Notes: a model not told the origin generated them from the letters alone. Counted from the first letter of the stretch, positions 26,749-35,381 are shown. The stretch is 64,000 nucleotides of DNA from JACOMS01 sp051252005 (GCA_051252005.1 JBPOEZ010000005.1:1-64000); one strand, 5' to 3'. Made by a program: numbers and translations.

Positions 26749-27227
26749 AGGATTTTGCTATGGAAAAACCGGCTATACTCATCGCGGGATTGATATTTAG
26801 CGCAATGGCTTTCGGCGCGCAGGCGCAGGTTGGAGACGGCCCGCTACGCGTTAAGCCTGTGACTGGCGAAGCTTTGACGCAAGCCTTTAGCGGCGTAACT
26901 ATGGACGGGATCTATAAGCTTCCAAGGGAGAGGTCCGGCACGCAGCAATTTACTGAAACCTTTAACGCCGACGGCACAACAGATTACCGCGAAGGCAAAA
27001 TCATCGATAAGGGTCAGTGGGCCGCAAACGACGATACGATATGTTTTCGCTACTCTGGCCCCATGGCCGGCGGCTATAGCTGCTTCAATGTCTTTAAAGC
27101 CGGAACCTGCTATTATTCTTACGCGCGGGTCAATGTCAAAGACGGCAAGCCCGTCGACGAAAATCGATGGTCAGCGAAAACGATCACACGCGGCGATATC
27201 TCGACCTGTGATAATTTGGTGAGTTAG
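26745..27227 (+). CDS. Small exported protein, tandem paralogue 3 of 3, 160 aa
   Basis: Signal peptide ending AQAQ, then the domain with FSGVTMDGIYKL, GQWAANDDTICFRY and AGTCYYSY, ending DISTCDNLVS. It is the most diverged copy; the middle carries an extra Gly-rich turn (GPMAGGYSC). The start overlaps the stop of paralogue 2 (ATGA). Function unknown; a resemblance to small periplasmic DUF995-like proteins came to mind but I cannot confirm it. Confidence 0.78.
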   Translation: MKDFAMEKPAILIAGLIFSAMAFGAQAQVGDGPLRVKPVTGEALTQAFSGVTMDGIYKLPRERSGTQQFTETFNADGTTDYREGKIIDKGQWAANDDTICFRYSGPMAGGYSCFNVFKAGTCYYSYARVNVKDGKPVDENRWSAKTITRGDISTCDNLVS

Positions 27228-27242
27228 AGCCATTTAAACAAT

Positions 27243-27268
27243 AAAAAAAACCCGGCATAAAGCCGGGC
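27243..27268 (-). terminator. Intrinsic terminator of rplS
   Basis: On the minus strand GCCCGGC and GCCGGGT pair around TTTAT and run into eight T residues. It closes the trmD-rplS unit and may weakly stop the convergent paralogue operon. Confidence 0.88.
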
Positions 27269-27292
27269 TTGTGTCTTGATGTAAGCGGGAGC

Positions 27293-27706
27293 TTAATTTT
27301 TCTTTTTGGCTTCGCCTTTTTTGCGAGTGGCTTCGATGCCGCGGCCCGTTGTACGCTCAGCGATACGGGCGGATTTACCGCGAAGACCGCGAAGGTAATA
27401 AAGCTTAGCGCGGCGAACCTTGCCTTTACGCTTGATTTCAATCGCTTCCACAAGCGGAGAGTAAACTGGGAATACGCGCTCAACGCCTTCGCCGTAAGAG
27501 ATCTTACGAACCGTGAAGCTCTCGTTAAGGCCAGCACCGGAGCGGGCAAGACATACGCCTTCAAAAGCTTGCAAACGTGTGCGTTCGCCTTCTGTAATCC
27601 GGACTTGGACAACAAGCGTATCGCCTGCAGAGAAATCAGGAATGACTTTGCCGCCCTCTAAAAGGCGGGCTTCTTCAGCTTTGTTTAGTTTTTCAATCAC
27701 GTTCAT
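27293..27706 (-). CDS. rplS: 50S ribosomal protein L19, 137 aa
   Basis: Structural protein at the subunit interface. Recognisable by IPDFSAGDTLVVQVRI, RTRLQAFEGVCLAR, FTVRKISYGEGVERVFPVYSP and KVRRAKLYYLRGLRGKSARI. ATG 27706 has AAGGAG 5 to 7 bases upstream. The C-terminal Lys-rich tail is a little longer than in E. coli. Its start lies inside the end of trmD (14-base overlap), the common trmD-rplS pairing. Confidence 0.97.
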   Translation of the reverse strand: MNVIEKLNKAEEARLLEGGKVIPDFSAGDTLVVQVRITEGERTRLQAFEGVCLARSGAGLNESFTVRKISYGEGVERVFPVYSPLVEAIEIKRKGKVRRAKLYYLRGLRGKSARIAERTTGRGIEATRKKGEAKKKN

Positions 27707-28424
27707 GACCGTCTCCTTTTGCGCGCCAAGCCTCATAAAGGTCGGGCCGGCGGGCCTTGGTTATCTTTATCTGTTCTTGCTCTTGCCAGGCTCCGATCTT
27801 TTTGTGATCACCTGATAACAGCACCTCCGGAATATTCCGGTTTTCCCATTCTCTTGGCCGAGTATAGAGCGGGTACTCTAAAAGACCATTTTCAAAACTT
27901 TCATCCTCTGCACTGGCCCCAGTTCCCAGAACACCCGGGAGGAGCCGTACACAGGCTTCGATCATGGCTTGCGCCGCAACCTCGCCGCCAGCCAGTATAA
28001 AGTCGCCGATAGAAATCTCTTCCATCTGGCGCGCCTCTATGACCCGCTGGTCGAGACCCTCAAACCGCCCGCAAAACACAACAACACCGCTGCCGGTCGC
28101 CAAATCTCTTACGCGTTTCTGCGAAAGCGGCGCCCCGCGCGGGGTCAGGTATAATAATGGGCGACCGTTAAGGGCCACACTGTCAATAGCCGCCGCTGCT
28201 ATATCGGGCTTTAAAACCATTCCTGGTCCGCCGCCCGCAGGGGTGTCATCAACATTGCGGTGCTTATTAACAGCAAAATCCCGTATGTCTACTGTTTCTA
28301 AGTCCCAAATCTGATTCTTTTTTGCTGTACCTATTATAGAGGCGTCCAGCATTCCCGGAAAAGCGTCGGGAAAAAGCGTCAAGATCGTGGCGGTCCACGG
28401 GGTATGAGAGCCAGATTGAGACAT
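27693..28424 (-). CDS. trmD: tRNA (guanine(37)-N1)-methyltransferase, 243 aa
   Basis: Methylates G37 next to the anticodon, preventing frameshifts. The trefoil-knot SAM motifs are seen: TPAGGGPGMVLKP, YLTPRGAPLSQKR, FCGRFEGLDQRV and SIGDFILAGGEVAA. Standard length. In many proteobacteria rpsP and rimM precede it; here the 6S RNA gene and zapA are upstream instead. Confidence 0.97.
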   Translation of the reverse strand: MSQSGSHTPWTATILTLFPDAFPGMLDASIIGTAKKNQIWDLETVDIRDFAVNKHRNVDDTPAGGGPGMVLKPDIAAAAIDSVALNGRPLLYLTPRGAPLSQKRVRDLATGSGVVVFCGRFEGLDQRVIEARQMEEISIGDFILAGGEVAAQAMIEACVRLLPGVLGTGASAEDESFENGLLEYPLYTRPREWENRNIPEVLLSGDHKKIGAWQEQEQIKITKARRPDLYEAWRAKGDGHERD

Positions 28425-28529
28425 GGCGAGCTGATAGCGGGTTTATACAGAGAAGGGAAGGCGTTGATTGATATGTTCCTGGCATTGAACGTGGTTTCTA
28501 CGCCTGAAATATAAAGTGACGGTACCGCT

Positions 28530-28735
28530 AAGTTCGTGGCGGCGGAAAAATCCCTTCGAACCGTAAGGTCAAAGTGGGTGCCGGAAGTAACTGGACCACG
28601 ATCCAGACAGAGCCAGCGCCCTATGGATAAGTTAAGGTCCCTGGGAAATGAGCTGCTCACGTAACCCGCAGTAACCGTCTCCCGCTATGTGGAGACTAAG
28701 GGCAAAGAGTGCAAGTTAAATTGCATCAAGAGAGC
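28530..28735 (-). ncRNA. ssrS: 6S RNA
   Basis: The 363-bp gap between zapA and trmD holds a structured, non-coding stretch on the minus strand. Compared with remembered 6S RNA, the left arm has TGCGGGTTACGTGAGCAGC like the enterobacterial GCGGTTGGTGAGCATGC, and the right arm has CACTTTGACCTTACGGTTC like CACCTTGAACCAAGGGTTC, followed by CCGCCGCC like GCGGCGGC. 6S RNA sits beside zapA across proteobacteria. It mimics an open promoter and holds sigma-70 RNA polymerase in stationary phase. Both ends are approximate. Confidence 0.75.
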
Positions 28736-28786
28736 CGCCGCGCTCACATAAATACGCGCAAGCTTTGTGAGGCGATCGCGTTCCGT

Positions 28787-29152
28787 TTAGGTTTCGCCGC
28801 CAAGGCGGCTTGCGAGCCGTTCAATACGCTGCGCGGCCTCGATAAGGCTATCTGCGGCGGTGAGTTCTTTTTTCCGCGCGGTGCTGAGCGCTTCTTCGGA
28901 CGCGCGGCGAATATCTGAGGCGAGGGCTTCGGCCTGAGTATCTACGGCGCTGCCTGCGTCTTCCAGTTCGTCCATCATTGTTATGCCCGCCATAAGAAGG
29001 AGGCGTAAGTCACCGATTTGACCAAACTGGTTGGCGAGCTGCTGCACGCGCTTATCAAGCTTTTCGCCGAGCATGAGCAAATGTGGCTGCTCTCCCTCGT
29101 CGCAGCCAAGGGCGAATTTACGGCCGTTTACGGTTATGCTGACTTTAGCCAT
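28787..29152 (-). CDS. zapA: Cell division protein ZapA, 121 aa
   Basis: FtsZ-associated protein that bundles Z-ring filaments. The N-terminus VSITVNGRKFALGCDEGEQP and LGEKLDKRVQQLANQF are typical, followed by a long coiled coil (about residues 50-115). Its start overlaps the stop of the upstream coiled-coil gene by one base, and 6S RNA lies downstream, the usual order. Confidence 0.93.
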   Translation of the reverse strand: MAKVSITVNGRKFALGCDEGEQPHLLMLGEKLDKRVQQLANQFGQIGDLRLLLMAGITMMDELEDAGSAVDTQAEALASDIRRASEEALSTARKKELTAADSLIEAAQRIERLASRLGGET

Positions 29153-29481
29153 TACGCGCTCCGTCCATTTTCGTCTTCTCGGCCAGATGTCCGGCCTAGG
29201 GCTAATTGTACCTGACGAATAACGCGTTCAAGTTCAGACGTAGTTTCGTCAGCCAGAGCAGAAAACTCGGCTTCCTTTTCTTCAAACTCTTTTTCGCGTG
29301 CGGCCGAGGCATCAAGCTCTCGGGCGAGTTTGGCGCGGTCTTTGGTGAAGTCTTCAGATTCTACGGCGACTTTCTCTAGGCGTCCGACTTTTTCTAAAAG
29401 CGGATCGAGGGAGGTCTCAAGTTTGCGCAAGGCGTCTTGTAGTCTATCGGCTGCGATTTTTATGTCAGCGCTGTCATTCAT
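29152..29481 (-). CDS. DUF4164-like coiled-coil protein, 109 aa
   Basis: Small helical protein, heptad repeats from about residue 5 to 95, no signal or membrane segment. Alphaproteobacteria commonly carry such a gene (DUF4164) immediately before zapA, and the positional match is the main reason for the call. I take ATG 29481; an ATG at 29493 is also in frame. A role with ZapA at the division site is plausible but unproven. Confidence 0.75.
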   Translation of the reverse strand: MNDSADIKIAADRLQDALRKLETSLDPLLEKVGRLEKVAVESEDFTKDRAKLARELDASAAREKEFEEKEAEFSALADETTSELERVIRQVQLALGRTSGREDENGRSA

Positions 29482-29653
29482 GAAATATCTCAAAATTAGC
29501 TATATTGTTATAGAATGGCGCATTTATTGCCTCGCAACAAGCCATAATCTGTTGACTCAATGTGGATGTTTGGCCATTGCGGGCGGGACTTAAAAGAGCA
29601 GGGCGTTCTTATTATTTCGCGCCTGCTCAAGTGAAATATGCGCGGAGATTTTC

Positions 29654-30667
29654 ATGACAATTCGTATTGGTATTAACGGCTTTGGCCGTATTGGTCGTTT
29701 GGTAACGCGGGCTCTGAGTGAGTATAACATTCCAGATATCGAGCTTGTTGCGATTAATAGCCCTGGCGAACTCGCGACCTCTGCCCATCTTTTACGCTAT
29801 GATAGTGTACATGGCCGTTTCGGCGCCGAAGTCATCGAAGGCGACGGCTTTATTGATTTTGGCCGAGGCAAGGTTCGCATGACACATGAACGCAATCCAG
29901 CAGACGCCAAGTGGGGCGATGTCGGGGTTGATGTTGTGATGGAATGTACAGGTCTTTTCCGCTCCGGAGAGAGCGTTCAGCCGCATTTGGATGCGGGCGC
30001 AAAATCTGTCTTAATTTCTGCTCCCGGTAGCAATGTTGATAAAACGATTGTTTACGGTGTAAACCATGATGAATTGACCGCCGATGACCGCGTCGTGTCT
30101 TGCGCGTCCTGCACGACTAACTGTCTTGCGCCGCTCGCTAAAGTCTTGATGGATACGGTCGGCATTCGCCGCGGCTTCATGACAACGGTTCATGCCTATA
30201 CGCAAGATCAGCGTATTCTAGATAATTCTCACAAAGATCTGTACCGCGCACGCGCTGCGGGTTTGAACATGATCCCAACATCGACGGGCGCGGCCAAAGC
30301 CGTGGGCCTCGTCCTGCCAGAGCTTCTTGGCAAGCTTAGCGGATCCGCTGTTCGCGTACCAACGGCAAATGTGTCGATGGTCGATTTAGCATTCCAGCCG
30401 ATCAAGAGTACGACGGCAGAAGCGCTTAACGCAGCGGTCAAAGAAGCAGCTGAGGGCGCAATGAAAGGTGTTTTGCGGTATACTGAAGAATCTCTTGTTT
30501 CATCCGATCTTAATCATGACCCAAATTCGTCTATTTTTGCGGCGCCCTTGACCAAGGTGCTTGACGGAGATCTTGTGAAGGTTATTGCATGGTACGATAA
30601 TGAATGGGGCTTTGCTAATCGTATGATTGACGTGGCCCGCGAAATGAGTAACCGCCGAACAGGATAA
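29654..30667 (+). CDS. gap: Glyceraldehyde-3-phosphate dehydrogenase, type I, 337 aa
   Basis: Oxidises glyceraldehyde 3-phosphate to 1,3-bisphosphoglycerate. NAD domain INGFGRIGRLV, catalytic Cys in SCASCTTNC (about residue 152), and the active-site end WYDNEWGFANRM. The S-loop is YRARAAGLNMIPTSTG. After strand 2 the sequence is AINSPGEL, lacking the Asp that normally follows the Asn (AIND) and binds the NAD ribose, so NADP use or relaxed cofactor choice is possible. It starts a gap-pgk-fba operon; pgk begins 5 bases after its stop. Confidence 0.96.
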   Translation: MTIRIGINGFGRIGRLVTRALSEYNIPDIELVAINSPGELATSAHLLRYDSVHGRFGAEVIEGDGFIDFGRGKVRMTHERNPADAKWGDVGVDVVMECTGLFRSGESVQPHLDAGAKSVLISAPGSNVDKTIVYGVNHDELTADDRVVSCASCTTNCLAPLAKVLMDTVGIRRGFMTTVHAYTQDQRILDNSHKDLYRARAAGLNMIPTSTGAAKAVGLVLPELLGKLSGSAVRVPTANVSMVDLAFQPIKSTTAEALNAAVKEAAEGAMKGVLRYTEESLVSSDLNHDPNSSIFAAPLTKVLDGDLVKVIAWYDNEWGFANRMIDVAREMSNRRTG

Positions 30668-30672
30668 GCCCT

Positions 30673-31854
30673 ATGGATTTTAAGCGCCTTGAAGACGCCA
30701 AGCTCGCGGGTAAAACCGCTCTTGTGCGAGTGGATTTCAATGTGCCTAGGGCCGATGATGGACGCATCACCGATGATACGCGGCTTTTGTCCGCCGTTCC
30801 GACGATTAATCACCTTTTAAAGGCTGGCGCGAAAGTCGTTTTGCTTAGCCATTTTGGCCGCCCCAACGGGGAAGCTGATCCTGAACTCTCTTTGCGCTTT
30901 ATTGTACCAGCCCTCGCCAAGGTGCTGGACTGCGATGTGTATTTTAGCACGGATATTAAAAAGGCCGCTATTGATGCAATGCCCCAAGGGCAGGTTATGC
31001 TCTTGGAGAACACGCGTTTCCACCTCGGTGAAACCAAAGGCGAGGCCGCTCTGGCTAAAGCTTATGCCGCGCTCGGTGACGTGTTTGTGGCCGACGCGTT
31101 CTCCGTTGCCCACCGTGCCCACGCGTCGAGTACAGGTATTGCGTCTTTCCTTCCGGCCTATGCTGGACTGGCCCTAGAGCGGGAACTAGATCATATTTCG
31201 CAGGCGCTGGATGTGCCGACAAGGCCCGTCATGGCGATAGTCGGCGGCGCGAAAGTTTCAACCAAGATCGATTTGCTGAAAAACCTTGTTACTAAGCTAG
31301 ATACCCTCGCGATCGGCGGCGGCATGGCGAATACATTTTTATACGCACAGGGACATAATGTGGGTAAGTCGCTGCTTGAGAAAGACTTAAAAGACACAGC
31401 CCTTGAAATTTTAGCGGAGGCTGAAAGGTCTGGATGCAAAATTGTGTTGCCGTTCGACCTTATCGTTGCGACGGAATTTAGAACGAATGCCCCGCACCGT
31501 GTTTGCGGGCTGGATGACGTTGCAGCGCATGAGATGATTTTGGACGCAGGGCCAGAGACGGTCGAGGCAATTTGCGATAGTATTGATGCCTCCAAAACTT
31601 TGATCTGGAATGGCCCTTTGGGCGCTTTCGAAATGTCGCCGTTTGATACATCTACGGTTGAAGCTTCGAAATATGCCGCTAAAAGGGCCAAAGAAAATGG
31701 ACTTATTGCAGTAGCAGGCGGCGGGGATACAGTGTCGGCACTGAAACATGCGGGCGCTGCTGATGATTTCACATTCATCTCAACGGCTGGCGGTGCATTT
31801 CTTGAATGGATGGAGGGCAAGGTTTTGCCTGGCGTAGATATTTTAGCGATCTAG
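30673..31854 (+). CDS. pgk: Phosphoglycerate kinase, 393 aa
   Basis: Transfers phosphate from 1,3-bisphosphoglycerate to ADP. Motifs: VRVDFNVPRADDGRITDDTR, LLSHFGRPNG, MLLENTRFHLGE, the nucleotide-site GGAKVSTKIDLL and the C-terminal hinge GGGDTVSALKHAG. Full length. Second gene of the glycolytic operon. Confidence 0.97.
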   Translation: MDFKRLEDAKLAGKTALVRVDFNVPRADDGRITDDTRLLSAVPTINHLLKAGAKVVLLSHFGRPNGEADPELSLRFIVPALAKVLDCDVYFSTDIKKAAIDAMPQGQVMLLENTRFHLGETKGEAALAKAYAALGDVFVADAFSVAHRAHASSTGIASFLPAYAGLALERELDHISQALDVPTRPVMAIVGGAKVSTKIDLLKNLVTKLDTLAIGGGMANTFLYAQGHNVGKSLLEKDLKDTALEILAEAERSGCKIVLPFDLIVATEFRTNAPHRVCGLDDVAAHEMILDAGPETVEAICDSIDASKTLIWNGPLGAFEMSPFDTSTVEASKYAAKRAKENGLIAVAGGGDTVSALKHAGAADDFTFISTAGGAFLEWMEGKVLPGVDILAI

Positions 31855-31893
31855 ATAAGAACGCTAGATAAACAAGAATATTTGGAGAGAAAA

Positions 31894-32934
31894 ATGGATT
31901 TGGAACAACTCAACGCAATCGCAACTAAAATGGTGACGCCTGGACAAGGCATCCTTGCTGCGGATGAATCGACGGGTACGATTGGAAAACGTTTTGATTC
32001 CATCAATACTGAATCGACCTTTGAAAAACGCCGCGATTGGCGCGAAATGCTTTTCCGTACGGACAAAGCCATGAATGACCATATCTCTGGTGTTATTCTT
32101 TATGATGAAACAATCCGCCAATCGGCCAAGGACGGCACGACGCTTGTTGATTTGATTAAGTCCAACGACTCTATTCCAGGTATTAAAGTTGATATGGGCG
32201 CAAAGTCTTTGGCTGGCCGGCCCGGCGAAACCATAACTGAAGGTCTTGATGGATTGCGGGGTCGCCTAGCAGAATATTACGAGCTTGGCGCTCGGTTCGC
32301 TAAATGGCGCGCAGTTATCGAAATTTCGCATCCTGATGTGAGTGTTGGCGTAACGCCGTCGCGCGGCGCCATCAAAGCTAATAACCACGCACTGGCGCGT
32401 TACGCAGCTCTTTGCCAAGAAGCTAACATTGTACCGATCGTCGAACCTGAAATTTTGATGGGCGGTTTTCATTCCGTCGAGCGCTGCCACGAAGTAACTG
32501 AGCGCGTGCTAAACTCGCTCTTCACTGAGCTTTATGAGCAAGGCGTGAAACTGGAAGGTATCGTCCTTAAGCCCAATATGGTGGTTGCGGGTATTCAATG
32601 CCCCGTACAGCCGAGCCCAGAAGAAGTCGCAGAGCGCACCGTTAAAGTTCTCAAAAACACTGTACCGTCTTCCGTTCCTGGAATTGCTTTCCTTTCCGGC
32701 GGGCAGAACAATGAAAAGGCGACGCAAAATCTCGACATCATGAATAAGATCGGTAACTTCACATGGAACCTGACTTATTCTTATGGCCGCGCTCTACAGC
32801 AATCTGCTCTTCAAGCATGGAAGGGCGATGATGCCAATTACGACGCCGCGCAAAAAGCCTTTTATCACCGCGCGCACATGAACGGCCTTGCCTCCAAGGG
32901 CGAATGGACAGCCGCGCTCGAAGCTGCGGGATAA
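31894..32934 (+). CDS. Fructose-bisphosphate aldolase, class I, 346 aa
   Basis: Schiff-base aldolase of the animal/plant type. Clear motifs: GILAADESTGTIGKRF, VILYDETIRQ, KWRAVIEI and the Schiff-base lysine in EGIVLKPNMV; the C-terminus is a typical aldolase tail with ANGLASKGEW-like sequence. ATG 31894 has TTGGAG 6 bases upstream; the TTG at 31882 belongs to that site. It lies 27 to 39 bases after pgk. Class I enzymes need no metal; no class II copy is in this window. Confidence 0.96.
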   Translation: MDLEQLNAIATKMVTPGQGILAADESTGTIGKRFDSINTESTFEKRRDWREMLFRTDKAMNDHISGVILYDETIRQSAKDGTTLVDLIKSNDSIPGIKVDMGAKSLAGRPGETITEGLDGLRGRLAEYYELGARFAKWRAVIEISHPDVSVGVTPSRGAIKANNHALARYAALCQEANIVPIVEPEILMGGFHSVERCHEVTERVLNSLFTELYEQGVKLEGIVLKPNMVVAGIQCPVQPSPEEVAERTVKVLKNTVPSSVPGIAFLSGGQNNEKATQNLDIMNKIGNFTWNLTYSYGRALQQSALQAWKGDDANYDAAQKAFYHRAHMNGLASKGEWTAALEAAG

Positions 32935-33010
32935 ATTCACGCCGAATTAGCGTTACAGTATTGACCTTTCGCGGTAAAACAGACCACATGTTTCCGCGGA
33001 GGGTATTATT

Positions 33011-34111
33011 ATGGATACGACAGTACGAGCAAGCTTGCTCTTTCTTTCATTTGTCACGGCGACGGCGTGTCTTTATTTGACGCGGGATTTACTTGCGCCG
33101 CTAGCTCTTGCGATATTCATCTGGTTGATCATTGACGCATTCGCGCGTTGGCTTGATCGCCTCTCTCCCAAATTCCCATACTGGCTCGCCCTAACGGTTG
33201 CGATTTTAAGCGTTGTGGCCGCCTTAATTGGTGTTGTTGTGGTAATTATAAATACCGCTGCAGATGTCATAAACCAAGCCCCAAAATATGAAGCCAGACT
33301 TCGCGAAATCTTTACGCAGCTTGACGGGGTGCTCAGTAACCTTGGCGGCATGTTCCGTATGGAAGATGTTGGGTTAAAATCACTCATAGATCAAATAAAC
33401 CCAGAGGAAAAAATATCGCAAGTCCTCGGCGGTATTGTTGGATCAATACAAGGCGTTGGCTCAGAGTTTATACTTATTGCCATTTACGTGGCGTTCCTTT
33501 TTGCTGCGCAATCGTCATTCCCAAAAAAAATGGACGACCTATTTCCGGATCAAAACCGCCGCGCACAAGCGGCTAAGGTTGGGCGCCGTATTCGTCATTC
33601 AATTGAAAAATATATTGGCGTACAAACGGTTATTTCCATGATGCAGACGGTGGTGAGCTATGTCGCTATGACAGCCCTGGGGTTGGAAAATGCTTTGTTC
33701 TGGGCCTTGGTGATTTTTGTTCTAAACTATATTCCAATTATCGGCGGCTTCATTGCGGTGGCTTTGCCAAGCCTGTTCGCATTAGTCGAATTTGATTCAT
33801 CTGGCCGCGTGGCCTTGTTGGTGGGGCTTTTGTTCGGCGCTCAATTTGTGATTGGGAATACAATCCAGCCAAAAATGATGGGTGACAGTATGAACCTCTC
33901 GGCCTTGGTTGTTGTCCTGTCTTTGACCTTATGGGGCGCTCTGTGGGGCGGCGTCGGGGCGTTTTTGTCTGCGCCGCTTACGGTCATCATTATGATCATT
34001 CTCGCGCAGTTCCCAACAACGCGCTGGATTGCGGTGCTCTTATCGTCGGACGGGGAGCCAGATGTTGATGAGGACGATAAAAAGAAAGCCAGTGCTATTC
34101 CGTCTCTTTAG
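33011..34111 (+). CDS. AI-2E family transporter (PerM/TqsA-like), 366 aa
   Basis: About eight membrane helices with the large polar loop after helix 3 (residues 85-155) and the closing motifs YIPIIGGFIAVALPSL and LWGALWGGVGAFLSAPL that define the AI-2E/PerM family. Members export small solutes, act as Na+/H+ antiporters or handle autoinducer-2; the substrate here is open. Own ribosome site GGAGGG before ATG 33011. Not clearly linked to the glycolytic operon (76-base gap). Confidence 0.9.
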   Translation: MDTTVRASLLFLSFVTATACLYLTRDLLAPLALAIFIWLIIDAFARWLDRLSPKFPYWLALTVAILSVVAALIGVVVVIINTAADVINQAPKYEARLREIFTQLDGVLSNLGGMFRMEDVGLKSLIDQINPEEKISQVLGGIVGSIQGVGSEFILIAIYVAFLFAAQSSFPKKMDDLFPDQNRRAQAAKVGRRIRHSIEKYIGVQTVISMMQTVVSYVAMTALGLENALFWALVIFVLNYIPIIGGFIAVALPSLFALVEFDSSGRVALLVGLLFGAQFVIGNTIQPKMMGDSMNLSALVVVLSLTLWGALWGGVGAFLSAPLTVIIMIILAQFPTTRWIAVLLSSDGEPDVDEDDKKKASAIPSL

Positions 34112-34201
34112 GCCATAGCCGTAGCGCTATATCTCGCCTATTCACGCATGTGTGATGCGGTGTTCAATAGCGCGGCGTCAGATGTTGAGGTATAAGCCCT
34201 T

Positions 34202-34897
34202 ATGAAATTATCACGCCTTATCCTGACAGCCTCTCTTATTGGGCTTGCGCAATCCGCGTTTGCCGGGTCCGCTCAGCCGAAGAGGGTCTTGGAGCTCTTT
34301 ACCTCCCAAGGCTGTTCTTCCTGTCCTCCGGCAAATGAATTTGCCGGAGAAATGGCAGAAGAGCCCGAAACGTTAGTGCTGTCCTACGGCGTGACCTATT
34401 GGGATTACTTAGGCTGGCAGGACACATTCGCGGATCCTGACTTCACGCAAAGACAACGCGATTATGGTAAGGCTCTAGGCAGCGCCAATGTTTATACGCC
34501 GCAAATGATCCTCAACGGATCGGCTCATGGCCCGCATTATTCAAAGTCTGATGTGAAATCGATGGACTTGCCGCAAAACCAACCAGATATTAAGCTGACG
34601 AAAGATCAAGGGCGTCTATTAGCGACTTTCGGAACACAGTCACAAACACCGGATTACCAAGCCGTCCTTGTGGAATATGTTGCCGGTCCGCAATCTGTCC
34701 CCGTAAAGGCCGGAGAGAATAGGGGCCTCGTTTTGAGTTTAAGTAATGTTGTGACTCACATTAAGCCGCTTGGTGCGTGGGATAAGAAGGCGCCGCTCGC
34801 GACGCAAATCAAACCTAAGCCGGGCAAAGCCTATGCGCTTTTGTTGCATGATCCAAAGACCATGGCACTCTCTGCGGCCGTAACCTACACGGACTAA
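34202..34897 (+). CDS. DUF1223 family exported thioredoxin-like protein, 231 aa
   Basis: Signal peptide to about residue 21 (AQSAFAGS). DUF1223 signature: LELFTSQGCSSCPPAN, with a CX2C pair at the start of a thioredoxin-like fold, then VTYWDYLGWQDTFADPDFTQRQ and VYTPQMILNG. The family is usually periplasmic, and the Cys motif suggests a disulfide or redox role that has not been assigned. Single gene. Two minus-strand small RNA genes follow it. Confidence 0.88.
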   Translation: MKLSRLILTASLIGLAQSAFAGSAQPKRVLELFTSQGCSSCPPANEFAGEMAEEPETLVLSYGVTYWDYLGWQDTFADPDFTQRQRDYGKALGSANVYTPQMILNGSAHGPHYSKSDVKSMDLPQNQPDIKLTKDQGRLLATFGTQSQTPDYQAVLVEYVAGPQSVPVKAGENRGLVLSLSNVVTHIKPLGAWDKKAPLATQIKPKPGKAYALLLHDPKTMALSAAVTYTD

Positions 34898-34907
34898 ATC
34901 CTCATAC

Positions 34908-35045
34908 AAAAAACCCGTCATTGTGGGAATGACGGGCTTATGATTGGCTCTTGTGGGAAAGAGCATTCGTGGGAGATGAAGACAAAGCCCAGTTGGTAGG
35001 TGGGGAAAAGTTGAGGCCCTGTATTCAATATAGATATATATACGG
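34908..35045 (-). ncRNA. Putative small RNA A with UCCCAC hairpin loops, about 138 nt
   Basis: On the minus strand a promoter-like block (35052-35089) shared with RNA B is followed by a non-coding stretch. It contains TTTTCCCCACC, then CTCCCAC (34969-34974 on the plus strand is GTGGGA), then a perfect 6-bp hairpin with loop TCCCAC (34947-34964), and ends with a 9-bp perfect hairpin with loop CCCAC (34914-34936) running into six T residues. The T-run is on this strand, which fixes the direction. C-rich loops like these usually base-pair with G-rich ribosome-binding sites. I do not recognise the family. The 5' end is inferred from the promoter block. Confidence 0.6.
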
Positions 35046-35051
35046 GTTCAC

Positions 35052-35089
35052 ATGGCCGCAAAAAGACGGAAATAAGGCAAGTTTGGGGC
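35052..35089 (-). promoter_or_regulatory. Promoter-like block of small RNA A
   Basis: 38 bp, identical at 32 positions to 35382-35419. Read on the minus strand it has CTTGCC at the likely -35 and GCCAT 19 bases further at the likely -10. CTTG and CCAT recall alphaproteobacterial heat-shock (RpoH) promoters, but the spacer is long, so the sigma factor is uncertain. Confidence 0.5.
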
Positions 35090-35162
35090 GATTTATAATT
35101 AACGTGTATTAATCATCACTTTCTAGGATAACGTAATAATACACTTGGCGATGGATCCCGCG

Positions 35163-35375
35163 AAACAAAATAGCCCGCCGCTGGGGAAAGCGGCGGGCTA
35201 TTTGGGGCTCCGCTGTGGGAGGAGCCAATGTTAGTTGTGGCTTGTGGGAAAAAGCCAGTGTGGGTCAAGGCTCGTGGGAGAAAGCCAAAATGCGTTGAGG
35301 GACACAGAGGAAGGCGGGGGGCTGGGGGGCTTAGAACCGTCTTTGTCTCTGTGTCCGACACTTATGACTATAAGC
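35163..35375 (-). ncRNA. Putative small RNA B with UCCCAC hairpin loops, about 213 nt
   Basis: Longer relative of RNA A. On the minus strand: a 10-bp perfect stem (35347-35356 with 35300-35309) closing a loop with runs of six and seven C; then hairpins at 35269-35286, 35239-35256 and 35206-35226, each showing TCCCAC in the loop; an unpaired CCCAC between the first two; and finally a 15-bp perfect terminator stem (35168-35182 with 35189-35203, loop TTCCCC) followed by TTTTGTTT on its 3' side. Open frames overlapping it have no ribosome site. The promoter block lies at 35382-35419. Family not recognised; start approximate. Confidence 0.6.
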
Positions 35376-35381
35376 TTGGGA

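Noticed and set aside
28379..28660. Open frame of 93 codons over the trmD upstream gap
   Set aside because: It overlaps trmD and the 6S RNA and has no ribosome site or familiar sequence.
31191..31820. 209-codon open frame antisense to pgk
   Set aside because: Shadow of a strongly coding gene; Ser-rich composition typical of antisense frames.
34908..35375. CRISPR-like or CsrB-like (GGA-loop) array on the plus strand, because GTGGGA recurs in hairpin loops
   Set aside because: Spacing is irregular and there are no true repeats, so it is not CRISPR. Both terminators have their T-run on the minus strand and the promoter block is upstream only in that direction, so the loops read UCCCAC rather than GUGGGA.
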